Shown here: positions 1-7,616 of the stretch, in pieces
Layout: each line of letters opens with the position of its first letter
Position numbering within the stretch: position 1 is the first letter of the stretch
Notes under the pieces: model-generated
Told to the model about the DNA's origin: nothing
The model's input: the letters and a program-made list of their open reading frames with translations, nothing else
The model's database searches: none
Origin: a virus
Direction: 5' to 3' (one strand)
DNA length: 23,362 bases
Virus record (IMG/VR): IMGVR_UViG_3300049482_000066
Coordinates: 1-23,362 of that record
Program-made: the position numbers and the translations under genes

Positions 1-56
1 CACCCACCGACCCCCCATTTATAACCCCTTCCCTCACGTCAACGGCTGCCCTAGCA

Positions 57-78
57 CAAAACAAAGGGGCCCCCCTTT
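57..78 (-). terminator. possible Rho-independent terminator of the leftmost minus-strand gene
   Basis: Read on the minus strand, AAAGGGG and CCCCTTT can pair (plus positions 63-69 and 72-78) around a 2-nt gap, and GTTTTGTG follows directly. The stem is GC-rich and the short T run lies on the side expected for a minus-strand transcript, about 30 bases past the stop codon of the small gene at 110-340. The T tract is short and interrupted, so the call is tentative. The rest of 1-109 shows nothing else I can name. Confidence 0.35.
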
Positions 79-109
79 CGGAAGGCCCGTAATTCAAACA
101 ATGCCGGAT

Positions 110-340
110 TTACTTGGTTTTATCAGGCGCCTTGACCGTCTTGGTGGCGTCTGCCTCAGGCGGTGGCGGCTCCTCAGGCTGCACGTAGCCTCCCGGATAA
201 GCACCCCCCTTCTTGGCATACCCTCCACCGTGGAAGGGTACGCTGTCGGCCGCAGGCTCTGTGCCTTCCCGTGGCGCTGCCGCCTCGTTGGCCGAAGGCA
301 CGATGTCGGACGTGGGCTTGGGATGTGGTTGGATGGCCAT
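110..340 (-). CDS. small proline/glycine-rich hypothetical protein
   Basis: This is a 76-residue protein on the strand opposite all other genes here. I prefer it to the overlapping plus-strand reading because a good Shine-Dalgarno (AGGAGAG) lies 5 bases before its ATG on the minus strand. Its composition is low in complexity but protein-like: an N-terminal Pro/Ala/Glu-rich stretch, a Gly/Tyr-rich middle (HGGGYAKKGGAYPGGY) and a Pro-rich C-terminus ending in lysines. No membrane segment, cysteine or known motif is visible, and it is probably disordered. It faces away from the terminase operon, so it may be the last gene of a neighbouring, oppositely transcribed module. I do not recognise a family. 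The function is unknown. Confidence 0.5.
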   Translation of the reverse strand: MAIQPHPKPTSDIVPSANEAAAPREGTEPAADSVPFHGGGYAKKGGAYPGGYVQPEEPPPPEADATKTVKAPDKTK

Positions 341-421
341 GTCGTCTCTCCTGTGTGCGGGAACATCCCTGTAATAGCACTTCTTGTCTCAATGTTCCTT
401 TGGGACTACACGTCTTCAGCT

Positions 422-895
422 ATGTCAGACGACGAACAGGACATAGACATCCCCGCCGAGGAACTGGCGAGGCGTTCCATCTTCGCCTCCCACGTCGCCC
501 GTGGGTCCGCCATACCTGACGCCCTGCATGCGGCCGGATACAGTTCCAACGCGCTGCATCTGGGTTGGACGCTCCTCTCTTACCCGGATGTGCGCGTTGA
601 GGTAGATAGACACAGGCAATACATACGCGACAAGCAGGCCCGCTCCGTCGGTGAACTCATCGAGCAGCTCGACCGTGACCGTGAATTTGCCATCGAAACA
701 AGGAACGCCGCCACGGCCGTCGCGGCCACGCTCGCCCAGGCGCGTATACTTGGCGCACTTGATCCCGCCACCGCTGCACTCAAGGCAGGCCAGAAGCGGC
801 TCGTACTCACCTGGGGCGGCGAAGACCTCTCCGATATCACGCCTGAGCGAATAGTAGAGCTTTTACCCCTGCAGAGGACCGGAACCGAGGAATGA
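422..895 (+). CDS. terminase small subunit (predicted)
   Basis: The protein is 157 residues from ATG 422. TerS recognises phage DNA and delivers it to the TerL motor. The N-terminal half resembles the helix-turn-helix fold of the Terminase_2-type small subunit: a stretch like FASHVARGSAIPDALHAAGY, then LLSYPDVRVEVDRHRQYIRD, in the usual 'natural gene set plus AGYS plus repeated helix' order. Helical coiled-coil-like sequence follows, and the end is acidic (DLSDITPERIVELLP). It directly precedes TerL with a 4-base ATGA overlap, the classic TerS-TerL arrangement. The frame stays open back to 101, but that upstream stretch is Arg/Cys-rich and overlaps the minus-strand gene, so I reject it. ATG 392 is an alternative start. 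Neither ATG has a clear Shine-Dalgarno. The family call is by motif resemblance and position only. Confidence 0.65.
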   Translation: MSDDEQDIDIPAEELARRSIFASHVARGSAIPDALHAAGYSSNALHLGWTLLSYPDVRVEVDRHRQYIRDKQARSVGELIEQLDRDREFAIETRNAATAVAATLAQARILGALDPATAALKAGQKRLVLTWGGEDLSDITPERIVELLPLQRTGTEE

Positions 896-2259
896 ACCCC
901 GAGGCCGCATATAATTCCATCTCACGGTCGCCGCGCGCCAACCCGCGCATACCCGTCGATCTGCGCCCTCTCGACAGGTCCGATCCGCAACAAGTCATCC
1001 AGCTGCCCTATACTCCACGAAGAGTATTTCTGCCCTATCATCGCCGCACCCAGCGCTTTGCCGCCATCGTGGCCCACCGTAGATGCGGCAAGACCGTCGC
1101 CGAGATCAACGAATGCATCGTCCGTCTCAGCCGCGTCGAAAGATCCTTTCCGCCTCCCCAGGTCGCCTACATCTCCCCTACCTTCTCACAGGGCAAGCGC
1201 AACGCCTGGATGTATGCCAAGCACTACACCAGGGTGATCCCTGGGATGAAGACGCTCGAGGCGGAGACCACCTTGGTGTTTCCCAACGAAGCAAGGTTGA
1301 TACTTGCGGGCTCCGATAATTATGGCGGTCTTAGAGGAGTTTATCTCGATCACGCTTCCCTTGACGAATATGCCATCCAGGATCCGCGCATTTGGACTGA
1401 GGTCATCCGGGCGAGCCTCAGTGAATATGCCGGTTCGGCTACTTTTATCGGCTCTGCCTATGGACGAAACCACTTCTACGACATTGTCCACGACTACGAA
1501 GACGACCCGGACTGGCTGATCATGACGCTCAAGGCGTCACAAACCGGGATCCTCTCCCAAAAAGAGCTTGATCTCGCCAAAAAGGCCATGCCGCCCGAGG
1601 AATACGCGCAGGAATACGAGTGTTCCTTCGATGCAGCGGTCAAAGGCACGTTCTTCGGGGCCGAAATCGAGCGCGCCGAGAACGAGAGGCGCATCACCAA
1701 CGTCTCTCACGACACCAATGCCAACGTATTGGCTGCTATGGACTTAGGCATTGGTGGCGGCGCATCATTGTGGATCTACCAGCTCGTCGCCAACAACATT
1801 CATCTTCTCAAGTTCATACAAGATAAAGACCAAGCCCTGCCGTATTACGCCGAGTGGATGGATCGGCTGCCCTACAAGGTCCACACGCTCTATCTGCCGC
1901 ATGATGCGGAACAAAGAGACCTCCAGACCGGCCTCACCCGCACCCAATTCTTCCAGAACCGTGGTTTTAATACTTTCCTGTTGCCCAAGGTGAGTGAACA
2001 TGGCTCCATTGCCGCTGCCAGGGTGGCGTTTTCCAGGTGTTGGTTTGACAAGACGGGCACCCGGGACGGCATTGACTGTCTCAGGATGTTCCGACGTGCC
2101 TGGGATCCAAAACGCAAGGTTTTCAGTGAAAACGCTTTTAAGGACTGGGCCTCACACGGCGGTGATGGTTTCAGATACGTCATACAATCCACCCCCTACG
2201 GCCAAAACAACTCCGATTGGTCGAAACCGATAAGACGAAACCTGCGGGTGGTGGTATGA
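892..2259 (+). CDS. terminase large subunit, DNA-packaging ATPase/nuclease
   Basis: The protein is 455 residues, the usual length for a phage TerL. It pumps DNA into the prohead with ATP and cuts the concatemer. The ATPase half shows Walker A AHRRCGKT (61-68), Walker B ending in LDEY (157-160, acidic pair D158 E159) and a coupling-like motif FIGSAYGRNHF (185-195). The C-terminal RNase H-like nuclease shows three acidic positions in the expected order: D284 in AAMDLGIG, D338 in LYLPHDAE and D425 in HGGDGFRY. All key residues are present, so it should be active. Its start overlaps the TerS stop by four bases, and its stop overlaps the start of the 38-residue membrane peptide by four bases. The type of genome end (cos or pac) cannot be told from this sequence. 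Confidence 0.95.
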   Translation: MNPEAAYNSISRSPRANPRIPVDLRPLDRSDPQQVIQLPYTPRRVFLPYHRRTQRFAAIVAHRRCGKTVAEINECIVRLSRVERSFPPPQVAYISPTFSQGKRNAWMYAKHYTRVIPGMKTLEAETTLVFPNEARLILAGSDNYGGLRGVYLDHASLDEYAIQDPRIWTEVIRASLSEYAGSATFIGSAYGRNHFYDIVHDYEDDPDWLIMTLKASQTGILSQKELDLAKKAMPPEEYAQEYECSFDAAVKGTFFGAEIERAENERRITNVSHDTNANVLAAMDLGIGGGASLWIYQLVANNIHLLKFIQDKDQALPYYAEWMDRLPYKVHTLYLPHDAEQRDLQTGLTRTQFFQNRGFNTFLLPKVSEHGSIAAARVAFSRCWFDKTGTRDGIDCLRMFRRAWDPKRKVFSENAFKDWASHGGDGFRYVIQSTPYGQNNSDWSKPIRRNLRVVV

Positions 2260-2372
2260 CGCGCGGAATAGATTGGCAGGAGCGTCTTTTGAAGACGGCG
2301 ATCATACTTGGCATCGCGGCGCTGCTGGTGGCGGCCGGAATGACGTTTTTGTGGCTTGGGGGAACTGACTGA
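2256..2372 (+). CDS. 38-residue single-pass membrane peptide
   Basis: This short ORF fits exactly between TerL and portal. Its ATG overlaps the TerL stop (ATGA), and its TGA overlaps the portal ATG (TGATG). The peptide begins MTRGIDWQERLLKTAIILGI and continues through a hydrophobic helix of about 20 residues (roughly 15-36, rich in Ile, Leu, Ala and Val) to a short polar end. Basic residues at the N-terminus suggest N-in topology. Precise overlap at both ends and a coherent amphipathic-then-hydrophobic sequence argue that it is translated. I do not recognise a family. A small holin- or pinholin-like role, or an inner-membrane role in assembly, is possible, but the better holin candidate is near the endolysin at 14145. 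The function is unknown. Confidence 0.65.
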   Translation: MTRGIDWQERLLKTAIILGIAALLVAAGMTFLWLGGTD

Positions 2373-4540
2373 TGTTCAAAAGCACACTCAAGAAGGCCAA
2401 GAAGGTCTTGAAGCCCATCCCGCAGGAAGCATTCGAGAGGATCATCAAGGATGAAATACTTCACGCCATCTCCTTCGTCACCTCCAGCCTCGTCAGCGGC
2501 AGAATACTTGCCGACAAGTACTTCCAGGGCGAAAGCAAGCTGCCTCATGAGACCGGAAGAAGTGGTGTTATTGTTACCTGTGTTCGCGATGGAGTTAGGA
2601 GCGTATTGCCGTCGATGGCACGCATCTTCACGCAGTCTGACACGGTGGCGGAATTTAACTCTGATGACGAAGAAGATGAGCAGATCTGCGAGCAGATGAC
2701 GCTCTTCGTAAATTCTGTCTATGACCGCTTTGGCGGCTACGAAGCGCTGATCCAGGGCTGCACGGATGCCCTGAAGGCCCGGGTTGGCGTGGTCAAGGTA
2801 ACGCTCGAGCAGAAAACCATTTCGACGCACCAGAAAGACCTCGTTCTTCCGCCCACGGAGCTTCCCTCGCTCGAGGAAGACCCCAATGCGCAGGTAACCG
2901 AAGTATCAGAGCCGTTTGACGGTGAAGACGGCGCTCCCGTCGTCCAGGCCGTCCAAACCAGACAGAATATAAGGAAGATATGGCACCTCGACACGGTGCC
3001 GCCCGAGAATTTCATCGTCAATGCATCCGCGACGTGCCTGGAGGATGCTCGCCTCATTGGTACTGTCGAAATCATGCGGATATACGATGCCGCCTCGATG
3101 GGGCTCGACCCGGAAGAACTCATCGCCATGCGCGGCTCGACCGACGAGAGCGCCATGTCGGATTACGAGAGCGGCGAGCGCGCCACCTACTACGTCAACA
3201 ACAACGAGCCTGACGCAGACGAAAAAGACCCGATGTCAGACGACATCACCATCGCTGAGATTTGGCTTCGTATAGATGCGGACGGTGATGGTGTCGCCGA
3301 GTTGCGACACATTATAACAGGCGGTTCCGAATATAAGATACTTCTGGATGAGCCGGTTAACTTCGTGCCACTCGGTATCTTCAAGACAGACCTGCAGCCG
3401 CATGTGTTTTTCCCTATCTCGCTCGCCGAGGATTTGATCCAGGATCAGGATGCGCAGACAGCGTTGCTCAGGTCAATACTCGACAACGCAGCACTGACCA
3501 ATAATCCGCAGCGCGCCTTCAATGAGAGCATGGTCAATGCCGAGGATATGGCAAACTCCGAGATCGGCGCGATGATCCGCACCAAGGGCCCCGGGCAGAT
3601 CGAGGAATTGACGACCCCGTTCGTGGCGGGCCAGACGCTGCCTGTTCTCCAGTATCTGGAGGAGGTCAGTGAAAAGAGATCCGGTATTTCAAGGATGAGC
3701 CAGGGCCTTGATCCCGACGCGCTCCAAAGCACCACCAAGATCGCCGCCAATGCAGCCGTGATGGGCGCTGACGCGCGCATGGAGATGATGGCCCGCAACG
3801 CAGGCGAGACGGGTATTAAATCTATGTTTTTGGCCAGTGCCAGGATTGCCATGAACGAGCTGCGCGGGCCGCAGTCTCTGAAAACCATGACCGGCTACCA
3901 GGAGGTGCTTCCAGACATCTGGCACGACCAGATCGGCGTGTCCGTCAATGTAGGCCTCGGGAACGGAAGGATCGACAGCAAGATCATGGCGCTTACTGCT
4001 GTCGCGGCCGTGCAGACCCAGGCGATCATGACGCTCGGCATGGCTAATCCGGTGTGCGGCTGGGAGCAGTTCCGCAACACCCAGAAACAGCTCCTCCGTC
4101 TTGCCGGGGAAAAGTCGATCAACCCTTATTTCCCGAGGGTCGACCCGAAGGTTCTCCAGCAGCTCGACCAGCAGCAGGCGGAGAAGGCGGCCCAGGCCAA
4201 CCAGGGTACGCCCGCACCGGATCTGGTGGGGGCCGAAAAGGTCAAGGGCGAGGTCAAGATGAAGGTTTCGGCGGCCGAGCTGCAGCAGAAGGGCCAGCTC
4301 AAGTCTGCCGAGATCGCCCAGAAAGGTCAGCAGGAGGCTCAGCAGCTCAAGACCACGACCGAGAGCGAGCTGCTGCGTGAGATGATGGCTGACGACCGTG
4401 AGCGCGACAAGCAGGCGGGCGATTATGCCGTCGCCGCCCAGAAGGTCCAGCTCGACGATGCCACCAAGCGGCAGGTGGCGATTGAACAGGCACAAGCCCG
4501 GCCCATGCCTGGGGCCAATGGAAAGGCAAAGGTGCAATGA
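2372..4540 (+). CDS. portal protein, P22-like family
   Basis: The protein is 722 residues. The portal forms the dodecameric ring at one head vertex through which DNA enters and leaves. The length, the position after TerL and the core match the P22-type portal family. Typical stretches are AEDLIQDQDAQTALLRSILD with NAALTNNPQRAFN following, then RSGISRMSQGLDPDALQSTT with a helix around AAVMGADARMEMMARNAGETG. Acidic, variable insertions lie around residues 155-195. The last 130 residues or so are Gln/Lys/Ala-rich and look like a long helix or coiled coil, as in the portal barrel or crown. ATG 2372 overlaps the stop of the preceding micro-ORF, and the stop overlaps the next gene by four bases. 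No damage is seen. Confidence 0.9.
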   Translation: MFKSTLKKAKKVLKPIPQEAFERIIKDEILHAISFVTSSLVSGRILADKYFQGESKLPHETGRSGVIVTCVRDGVRSVLPSMARIFTQSDTVAEFNSDDEEDEQICEQMTLFVNSVYDRFGGYEALIQGCTDALKARVGVVKVTLEQKTISTHQKDLVLPPTELPSLEEDPNAQVTEVSEPFDGEDGAPVVQAVQTRQNIRKIWHLDTVPPENFIVNASATCLEDARLIGTVEIMRIYDAASMGLDPEELIAMRGSTDESAMSDYESGERATYYVNNNEPDADEKDPMSDDITIAEIWLRIDADGDGVAELRHIITGGSEYKILLDEPVNFVPLGIFKTDLQPHVFFPISLAEDLIQDQDAQTALLRSILDNAALTNNPQRAFNESMVNAEDMANSEIGAMIRTKGPGQIEELTTPFVAGQTLPVLQYLEEVSEKRSGISRMSQGLDPDALQSTTKIAANAAVMGADARMEMMARNAGETGIKSMFLASARIAMNELRGPQSLKTMTGYQEVLPDIWHDQIGVSVNVGLGNGRIDSKIMALTAVAAVQTQAIMTLGMANPVCGWEQFRNTQKQLLRLAGEKSINPYFPRVDPKVLQQLDQQQAEKAAQANQGTPAPDLVGAEKVKGEVKMKVSAAELQQKGQLKSAEIAQKGQQEAQQLKTTTESELLREMMADDRERDKQAGDYAVAAQKVQLDDATKRQVAIEQAQARPMPGANGKAKVQ

Positions 4541-4782
4541 GCAAGCTCCCCCCCGAAGAGATCCGCAAGCGCGAGGTCCTGAAAACGCTTCTTGATGACG
4601 AATTGTTCGCGCAGGCAATGTATGACGTGCGCCGCGATCTGGCCGATCAGATGCTGCGCACCAATGACGCGGCCGAGCGCGAGAAGCTGTTCTACGAGAG
4701 CCAGCTCATGAACCGGCTGCAGAACAAGCTCACCGAATACACCAATGAATTGCTGTTCCTGAAGAAAGACGAGGCTGCGTGA
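4537..4782 (+). CDS. 81-residue helical head-module protein, unknown function
   Basis: This is a small, charged, almost wholly helical protein. It has MSKLPPEEIRKREVLKTLLD, then heptad-like segments with RRDLADQMLR and FYESQLMNRLQNKL. It overlaps the portal stop by four bases (ATGA), and its own TGA overlaps the scaffold start (TGATG), so translation is probably coupled to both. No signal peptide or membrane segment is visible. Small helical proteins between portal and scaffold are common in podovirus-like head modules, but I cannot name a family. An assembly cofactor is a reasonable guess from position only. Confidence 0.75.
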   Translation: MSKLPPEEIRKREVLKTLLDDELFAQAMYDVRRDLADQMLRTNDAAEREKLFYESQLMNRLQNKLTEYTNELLFLKKDEAA

Positions 4783-5804
4783 TGGCTGACGAACCGGATG
4801 CTGGCGATCAATCAGTTGTCGACGCGATCATGACGACCGAGGAGGGGCCGCGTGAGCCCGTAGTCGAGGGTGACGAGGATCCTGCTCCTGACGATGAAAA
4901 CCCCGACGAGGGTGACACTCCCGATGAGGAAGGGGAGGGCGAAGGCGAGGAAGACGAGAAAAAAGCCTCTGCCGAAGACGAGCCCGAAGAGGAGGTCGAT
5001 GTCGACGATCTCCTGGTGGAAATTACGATTAACGGTCAAAAGCAGGAAATTCCGCTCAAGGAACTCAAGCAAAACTACAGCGGAAACGAGTACATAAAGC
5101 AGAACATTCAGAAGTCGGTCGAGGTCCGAAAGGCGGTCGAATACAACGCCGCCGCGCTCTATCAGGCCAATCAGGAGGTGGCGGGCAAGCTCAAGAGCCT
5201 GAACGAGGTTCTTGACACGCTGGCTCAGCCAGCTATTGATTGGGATGAGCTTCGGGCTCGAAACCCCAATGAGTACCTACTCAGGCGGGAAGAGCTTAGG
5301 GAAGTTCAAGAAAAGCAGATACTCGTCGCACAGGAAGTCGAGCGTATCGAAGCCGAACAGGCTGCACTGCAGTCTCAAGCTCGGCAACGTGTAGTGCTTG
5401 ACCAAGCCCAGCGCCTAGCATCGATCCTGCCCGATCTGGCCGATCCCAAAAAGGCCCCTGTGGCCATGAACCGGCTGATCCGAACGGCAGAGTACTGTGG
5501 GATACCGCAGTCGGAAGTCGAGCAAGTCATCGACCACCGATACATGCTTGTCCTGGAGTTGGCCGCGCGCCAGTTGCAGGGCGAATATGAGAGATCCCAG
5601 GTACGCCAGAGAGCCAATGGCAATGGCGATGCTTCTGCGCAGACACCGTCCAGAAAAGTCGTCCTACGCCCTGGTTCTTCGCAAGGTTCCGCTGCCACGT
5701 CGGCCAAGCGCCTGACGGCAGAGGTTTATAACCGGGCGAAACGGACGGGATCGGTCGAGGATGTCGCCAAGACCCTGATCATGTCGTCGCCCACACGCAG
5801 ATAG
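4782..5804 (+). CDS. capsid scaffolding protein (predicted)
   Basis: The protein is 340 residues from ATG 4782. A GTG at 4779 is an alternative start one codon upstream. The first 90 residues or so are extremely acidic (Asp/Glu-rich). A short beta-like stretch follows (VEITINGQKQEIPLKELKQN), then long helices rich in Glu, Gln and Ala (about 110-215) and a basic C-terminus with Arg/Lys clusters. Acidic N-terminus, coiled-coil middle and basic C-terminal helix are typical of internal scaffolds that bind coat through the C-terminal end. Its place between portal and major capsid supports this. No serine-protease motif is visible, so I see no fused prohead protease. The stop codon lies inside the hairpin that precedes the capsid gene. 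Scaffold sequences are poorly conserved, so the call rests on composition and order. Confidence 0.75.
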   Translation: MADEPDAGDQSVVDAIMTTEEGPREPVVEGDEDPAPDDENPDEGDTPDEEGEGEGEEDEKKASAEDEPEEEVDVDDLLVEITINGQKQEIPLKELKQNYSGNEYIKQNIQKSVEVRKAVEYNAAALYQANQEVAGKLKSLNEVLDTLAQPAIDWDELRARNPNEYLLRREELREVQEKQILVAQEVERIEAEQAALQSQARQRVVLDQAQRLASILPDLADPKKAPVAMNRLIRTAEYCGIPQSEVEQVIDHRYMLVLELAARQLQGEYERSQVRQRANGNGDASAQTPSRKVVLRPGSSQGSAATSAKRLTAEVYNRAKRTGSVEDVAKTLIMSSPTRR

Positions 5805-5840
5805 GGGGCTTATGCCCCCTGACCACAGGGGGCCCCGATG
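5803..5840 (+). promoter_or_regulatory. hairpin and competing ribosome-binding site before the major capsid gene
   Basis: AGGGGGC (5803-5809) and GCCCCCT (5814-5820) form a perfect 7-bp stem with loop TTAT, overlapping the scaffold stop codon. An identical AGGGGGC occurs again at 5827-5833, and its AGGGGG is the likely Shine-Dalgarno, five bases before ATG 5838. The single GCCCCCT can therefore pair either with the upstream copy, leaving the ribosome site free, or with the downstream copy across a 6-nt loop, hiding it. No T run follows, so it is not a standard terminator. The pairings are seen in the sequence. A control role, for example boosting capsid translation when the scaffold has been read through, is inferred. 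Confidence 0.5.
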
Positions 5841-6827
5841 GGCGTTACAGCAGGCACAATCCAGACCTATGCATTTGCGACGCTGCGCGAGGATCTCTCC
5901 TCGGCAGAGAACATGATCACCCCGACCGAAACTCCCTTCCTGACCGCAATCAAGAAGGTCAAGGCGAAGAACAAGCTCCACGAATGGCCGCTCACTGAAT
6001 TGGGCGCCGTGGATGCCTCGAACATCGTAATTGAAGGCGAGGCAGCGCCCGCCGTCAATTCCGGCATCACGCCGTTCCGCAGGCAGAACTTCTGCCAGAT
6101 CTCGGACAAGGTGCTGCTCATCTCCGACAGCACACCAAAGCATGACGAAGCGGCCGGGACCGAAAGCCTTGCCAAGCAGGTTTCCTACAAGCTTAAGGAA
6201 CTGAAGCGCGACAAGGAGACGATGCTCCTTCAGGGCAACGCCGCAGCTCCGGGTTCAGCTTCCGTGGCGCGTCAGTCAGCGGGTTTTGGTGCTTTCCTTA
6301 TCACCAACCCGACACGCGCGGCGGCTGGTACGCCGCTCGCTCCGACGCTGTCGAACTCTCCTCGTACTGGGGATGGCTATCCGAACGCGGCTGCGTCAGG
6401 TGGCACAGCGGAAGCGCTCACTGAGGCGAACTTTAACCTCGCCATGATGAATGCCTGGAACTCGGGCGGTAACCCGACCTATGCCTATGTGACTGCCAGT
6501 CACAAGCGGAAGATCTCCACCACGTTTGTGGCCAATGCGACGCGCTACAAGTCAGCCGACGACAAGAAGCTCATTGCCGCCATTGACGTCTACGAGAGCG
6601 ACTTTGGGCAGGTGCAGATCGTGCCGGATCGTTTCATGGTGTCGGGCTCCATCTATCTGGTCGACCCGGAATATGTGGCGCTTGCCACGCTCATGGAGAC
6701 CCGTCAGGTGCCCTTGGCGCGTACCGGCCACGCCGAGAGCGTCCTCATCCAGGGCGAATACTGCCTGGAAGTGGGCAACGAGAAGGCCCACTCGGGCGTC
6801 ATGAACCTGACGTCCACGGGTTCGTAG
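5838..6827 (+). CDS. major capsid protein, SU10/DUF5309-like (HK97 fold)
   Basis: The protein is 329 residues. It builds the head shell. The N-terminal part MITPTETPFLTAIKK (26-40), the segment HEWPLTELGAVDASNIVIEG (48-67) and a middle helix LKELKRDKETMLLQGNAA match the pattern of the SU10-type/DUF5309 major capsid family. A Gly/Ala/Thr-rich insert (around 145-195) precedes the conserved-looking beta segments VYESDFGQVQIVPDRFM and YLVDPEYVALATLMETRQVP near the C-terminus. It has a strong Shine-Dalgarno (AGGGGG, spacing 5) and sits after the scaffold, as expected for the most abundant product. A possible terminator lies just downstream. No N-terminal delta-domain or protease site is evident. 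The family name is recalled from motif pattern, not searched. Confidence 0.85.
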   Translation: MGVTAGTIQTYAFATLREDLSSAENMITPTETPFLTAIKKVKAKNKLHEWPLTELGAVDASNIVIEGEAAPAVNSGITPFRRQNFCQISDKVLLISDSTPKHDEAAGTESLAKQVSYKLKELKRDKETMLLQGNAAAPGSASVARQSAGFGAFLITNPTRAAAGTPLAPTLSNSPRTGDGYPNAAASGGTAEALTEANFNLAMMNAWNSGGNPTYAYVTASHKRKISTTFVANATRYKSADDKKLIAAIDVYESDFGQVQIVPDRFMVSGSIYLVDPEYVALATLMETRQVPLARTGHAESVLIQGEYCLEVGNEKAHSGVMNLTSTGS

Positions 6828-6844
6828 GAACTGTCGCCGTGAAC

Positions 6845-6872
6845 TGAAGCGTCTACGGCGGCGCTTCATTTT
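6845..6872 (+). terminator. possible Rho-independent (partial) terminator after the capsid gene
   Basis: TGAAGCG (6845-6851) pairs with CGCTTCA (6862-6868) over a 10-nt loop, and TTTT follows at 6869-6872. A stem-loop with a short T run just after a major capsid gene is a common place for partial termination. The stem is only 7 bp and the T tract is short, so read-through into the next genes is likely. Confidence 0.5.
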
Positions 6873-6887
6873 CAAACGAGGTAAGCA

Positions 6888-7184
6888 ATGGCTGATAAGA
6901 AAGACGAAGGTCTCTACATCGAATTGACCCGTGACCTGGGTTACCGGGGCGTCCATCTGGGCAAGGGCTTTGTCCTCGATGGCAGTGTCGACAAGGCGTG
7001 GGCCGAGCATCTGGTCCTCAATGGCGATGCCAAGAAGGTCGACAAGCCCGACTACGCAATCGAGAAGCCGTGGGAAGAGGCGTTGAAGGAGCGCGAAGCC
7101 GAGGCGAAAGCCAAGCTTGCCGAGAAGCTCAATCCCAATCCTACGGCGGCCAAGTCTTATGACGCACCGCAGCCTAAGAAGTGA
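6888..7184 (+). CDS. 98-residue head-module protein, unknown function
   Basis: This small charged protein begins MADKKDEGLYIELTRDLGYRG and continues with a beta-like segment (VHLGKGFVLDGSVD), a short helix and a long Lys/Glu/Ala-rich helix (about 63-85), ending in a Pro/Lys tail. GAGG lies about 8 bases before the ATG. Its place just after the major capsid gene would suit a decoration, head-completion or other minor head protein, but no family motif is recognised. Translation probably restarts here after the 60-base capsid-trailing gap. The next gene appears to start inside its 3' end. Confidence 0.7.
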   Translation: MADKKDEGLYIELTRDLGYRGVHLGKGFVLDGSVDKAWAEHLVLNGDAKKVDKPDYAIEKPWEEALKEREAEAKAKLAEKLNPNPTAAKSYDAPQPKK

Positions 7185-7485
7185 GGATATTCTCGCACCT
7201 CGTACCTCCCGCGAGGTGTGGGACCAAGAGCGGGGGCTCATCATTCACTATGAGCAGGATGTAGAGCCCCTTCTCGACGAGAACCATGCCGACCGCACCT
7301 CCGGGAACAATGGCTACAGTCCTTCCCGGACGTGGCGGCGGATTGGGTCTATACCGAATATCCTGGTCGAGCAGGCCATGAAGGAAACGGGGATCAATGT
7401 CTTCGACGGTAGCCCAGAGGCTGCGAAGCTGCTTCGCAAGATGCTGGAAGACAATTATAAGCTACGCACCGTGGAGAAGCTCTGA
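7159..7485 (+). CDS. 108-residue conserved phage protein of unknown function
   Basis: From ATG 7159 the product is 108 residues and overlaps the preceding gene by 26 bases. The start is uncertain because no good Shine-Dalgarno precedes it. The protein has an N-terminal segment with a Trp and charged residues (REVWDQERGLIIHYEQDVEP), a middle Arg/Trp motif (SRTWRRIGSIPNILVEQAMK) and a C-terminal helix ending EDNYKLRTVEKL. The C-terminal pattern, a short helix followed by 'ny-klRT-ekl', is one I associate with small podovirus proteins in the head-tail region, but I cannot name it. The stop overlaps the next ATG (TGATG). Confidence 0.65.
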   Translation: MTHRSLRSEDILAPRTSREVWDQERGLIIHYEQDVEPLLDENHADRTSGNNGYSPSRTWRRIGSIPNILVEQAMKETGINVFDGSPEAAKLLRKMLEDNYKLRTVEKL

Positions 7486-7616
7486 TGCCTCTCAAGAAGG
7501 GTTCTGGCCGGAAGGTGATTTCAGCGAATATCAAGGCCGAGATGGCCGCTGGCAAACCCCAGAGACAGTCAATCGCTATCGCCCTATCGAAGGCGGGCAA
7601 ATCGAGGAAGAAGTGA
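7485..7616 (+). CDS. 43-residue basic phage protein, DUF6496-like
   Basis: This tiny ORF starts at the TGATG junction with the gene before and ends at a TGATG junction with the one after. The sequence begins MPLKKGSGRKVISANIKAEM and continues AAGKPQRQSIAIALSKAGKS plus a basic end. 'Lys-rich, KxISxNIKxEMxAGKPxxQxIAIALSKAGK' is a pattern I recall for a small DUF6496-type protein frequent in phage structural regions, so I regard it as real despite its size. It is strongly basic and may bind nucleic acid or a partner surface. The function is unknown. Confidence 0.75.
   Translation: MPLKKGSGRKVISANIKAEMAAGKPQRQSIAIALSKAGKSRKK

Noticed and set aside
101-421. Upstream extension of the TerS frame to an ATG at 101
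   Set aside because: The added residues are Arg/Cys-rich and typical of an antisense shadow, and the region is better explained by the minus-strand gene with its own Shine-Dalgarno.
341-421. Sigma70-type promoter in the divergent gap
   Set aside because: Only weak partial matches to -35 and -10 with wrong spacing were found on either strand.
3689-4618. Long minus-strand ORF of 309 codons opposite the portal gene
   Set aside because: It is antisense to a well supported portal and scaffold-adjacent gene, with His/Arg/Leu-rich low-quality sequence; a shadow of GC-rich codon use.
5803-5820. Rho-independent terminator before the capsid gene
   Set aside because: The stem is strong, but no T run follows and the capsid gene must be transcribed from upstream or within; it fits a translational structure better.
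6552-7244. Minus-strand ORF opposite the capsid and following genes
   Set aside because: It overlaps two coherent plus-strand genes and spans the capsid-gene terminator region; composition is that of a shadow.
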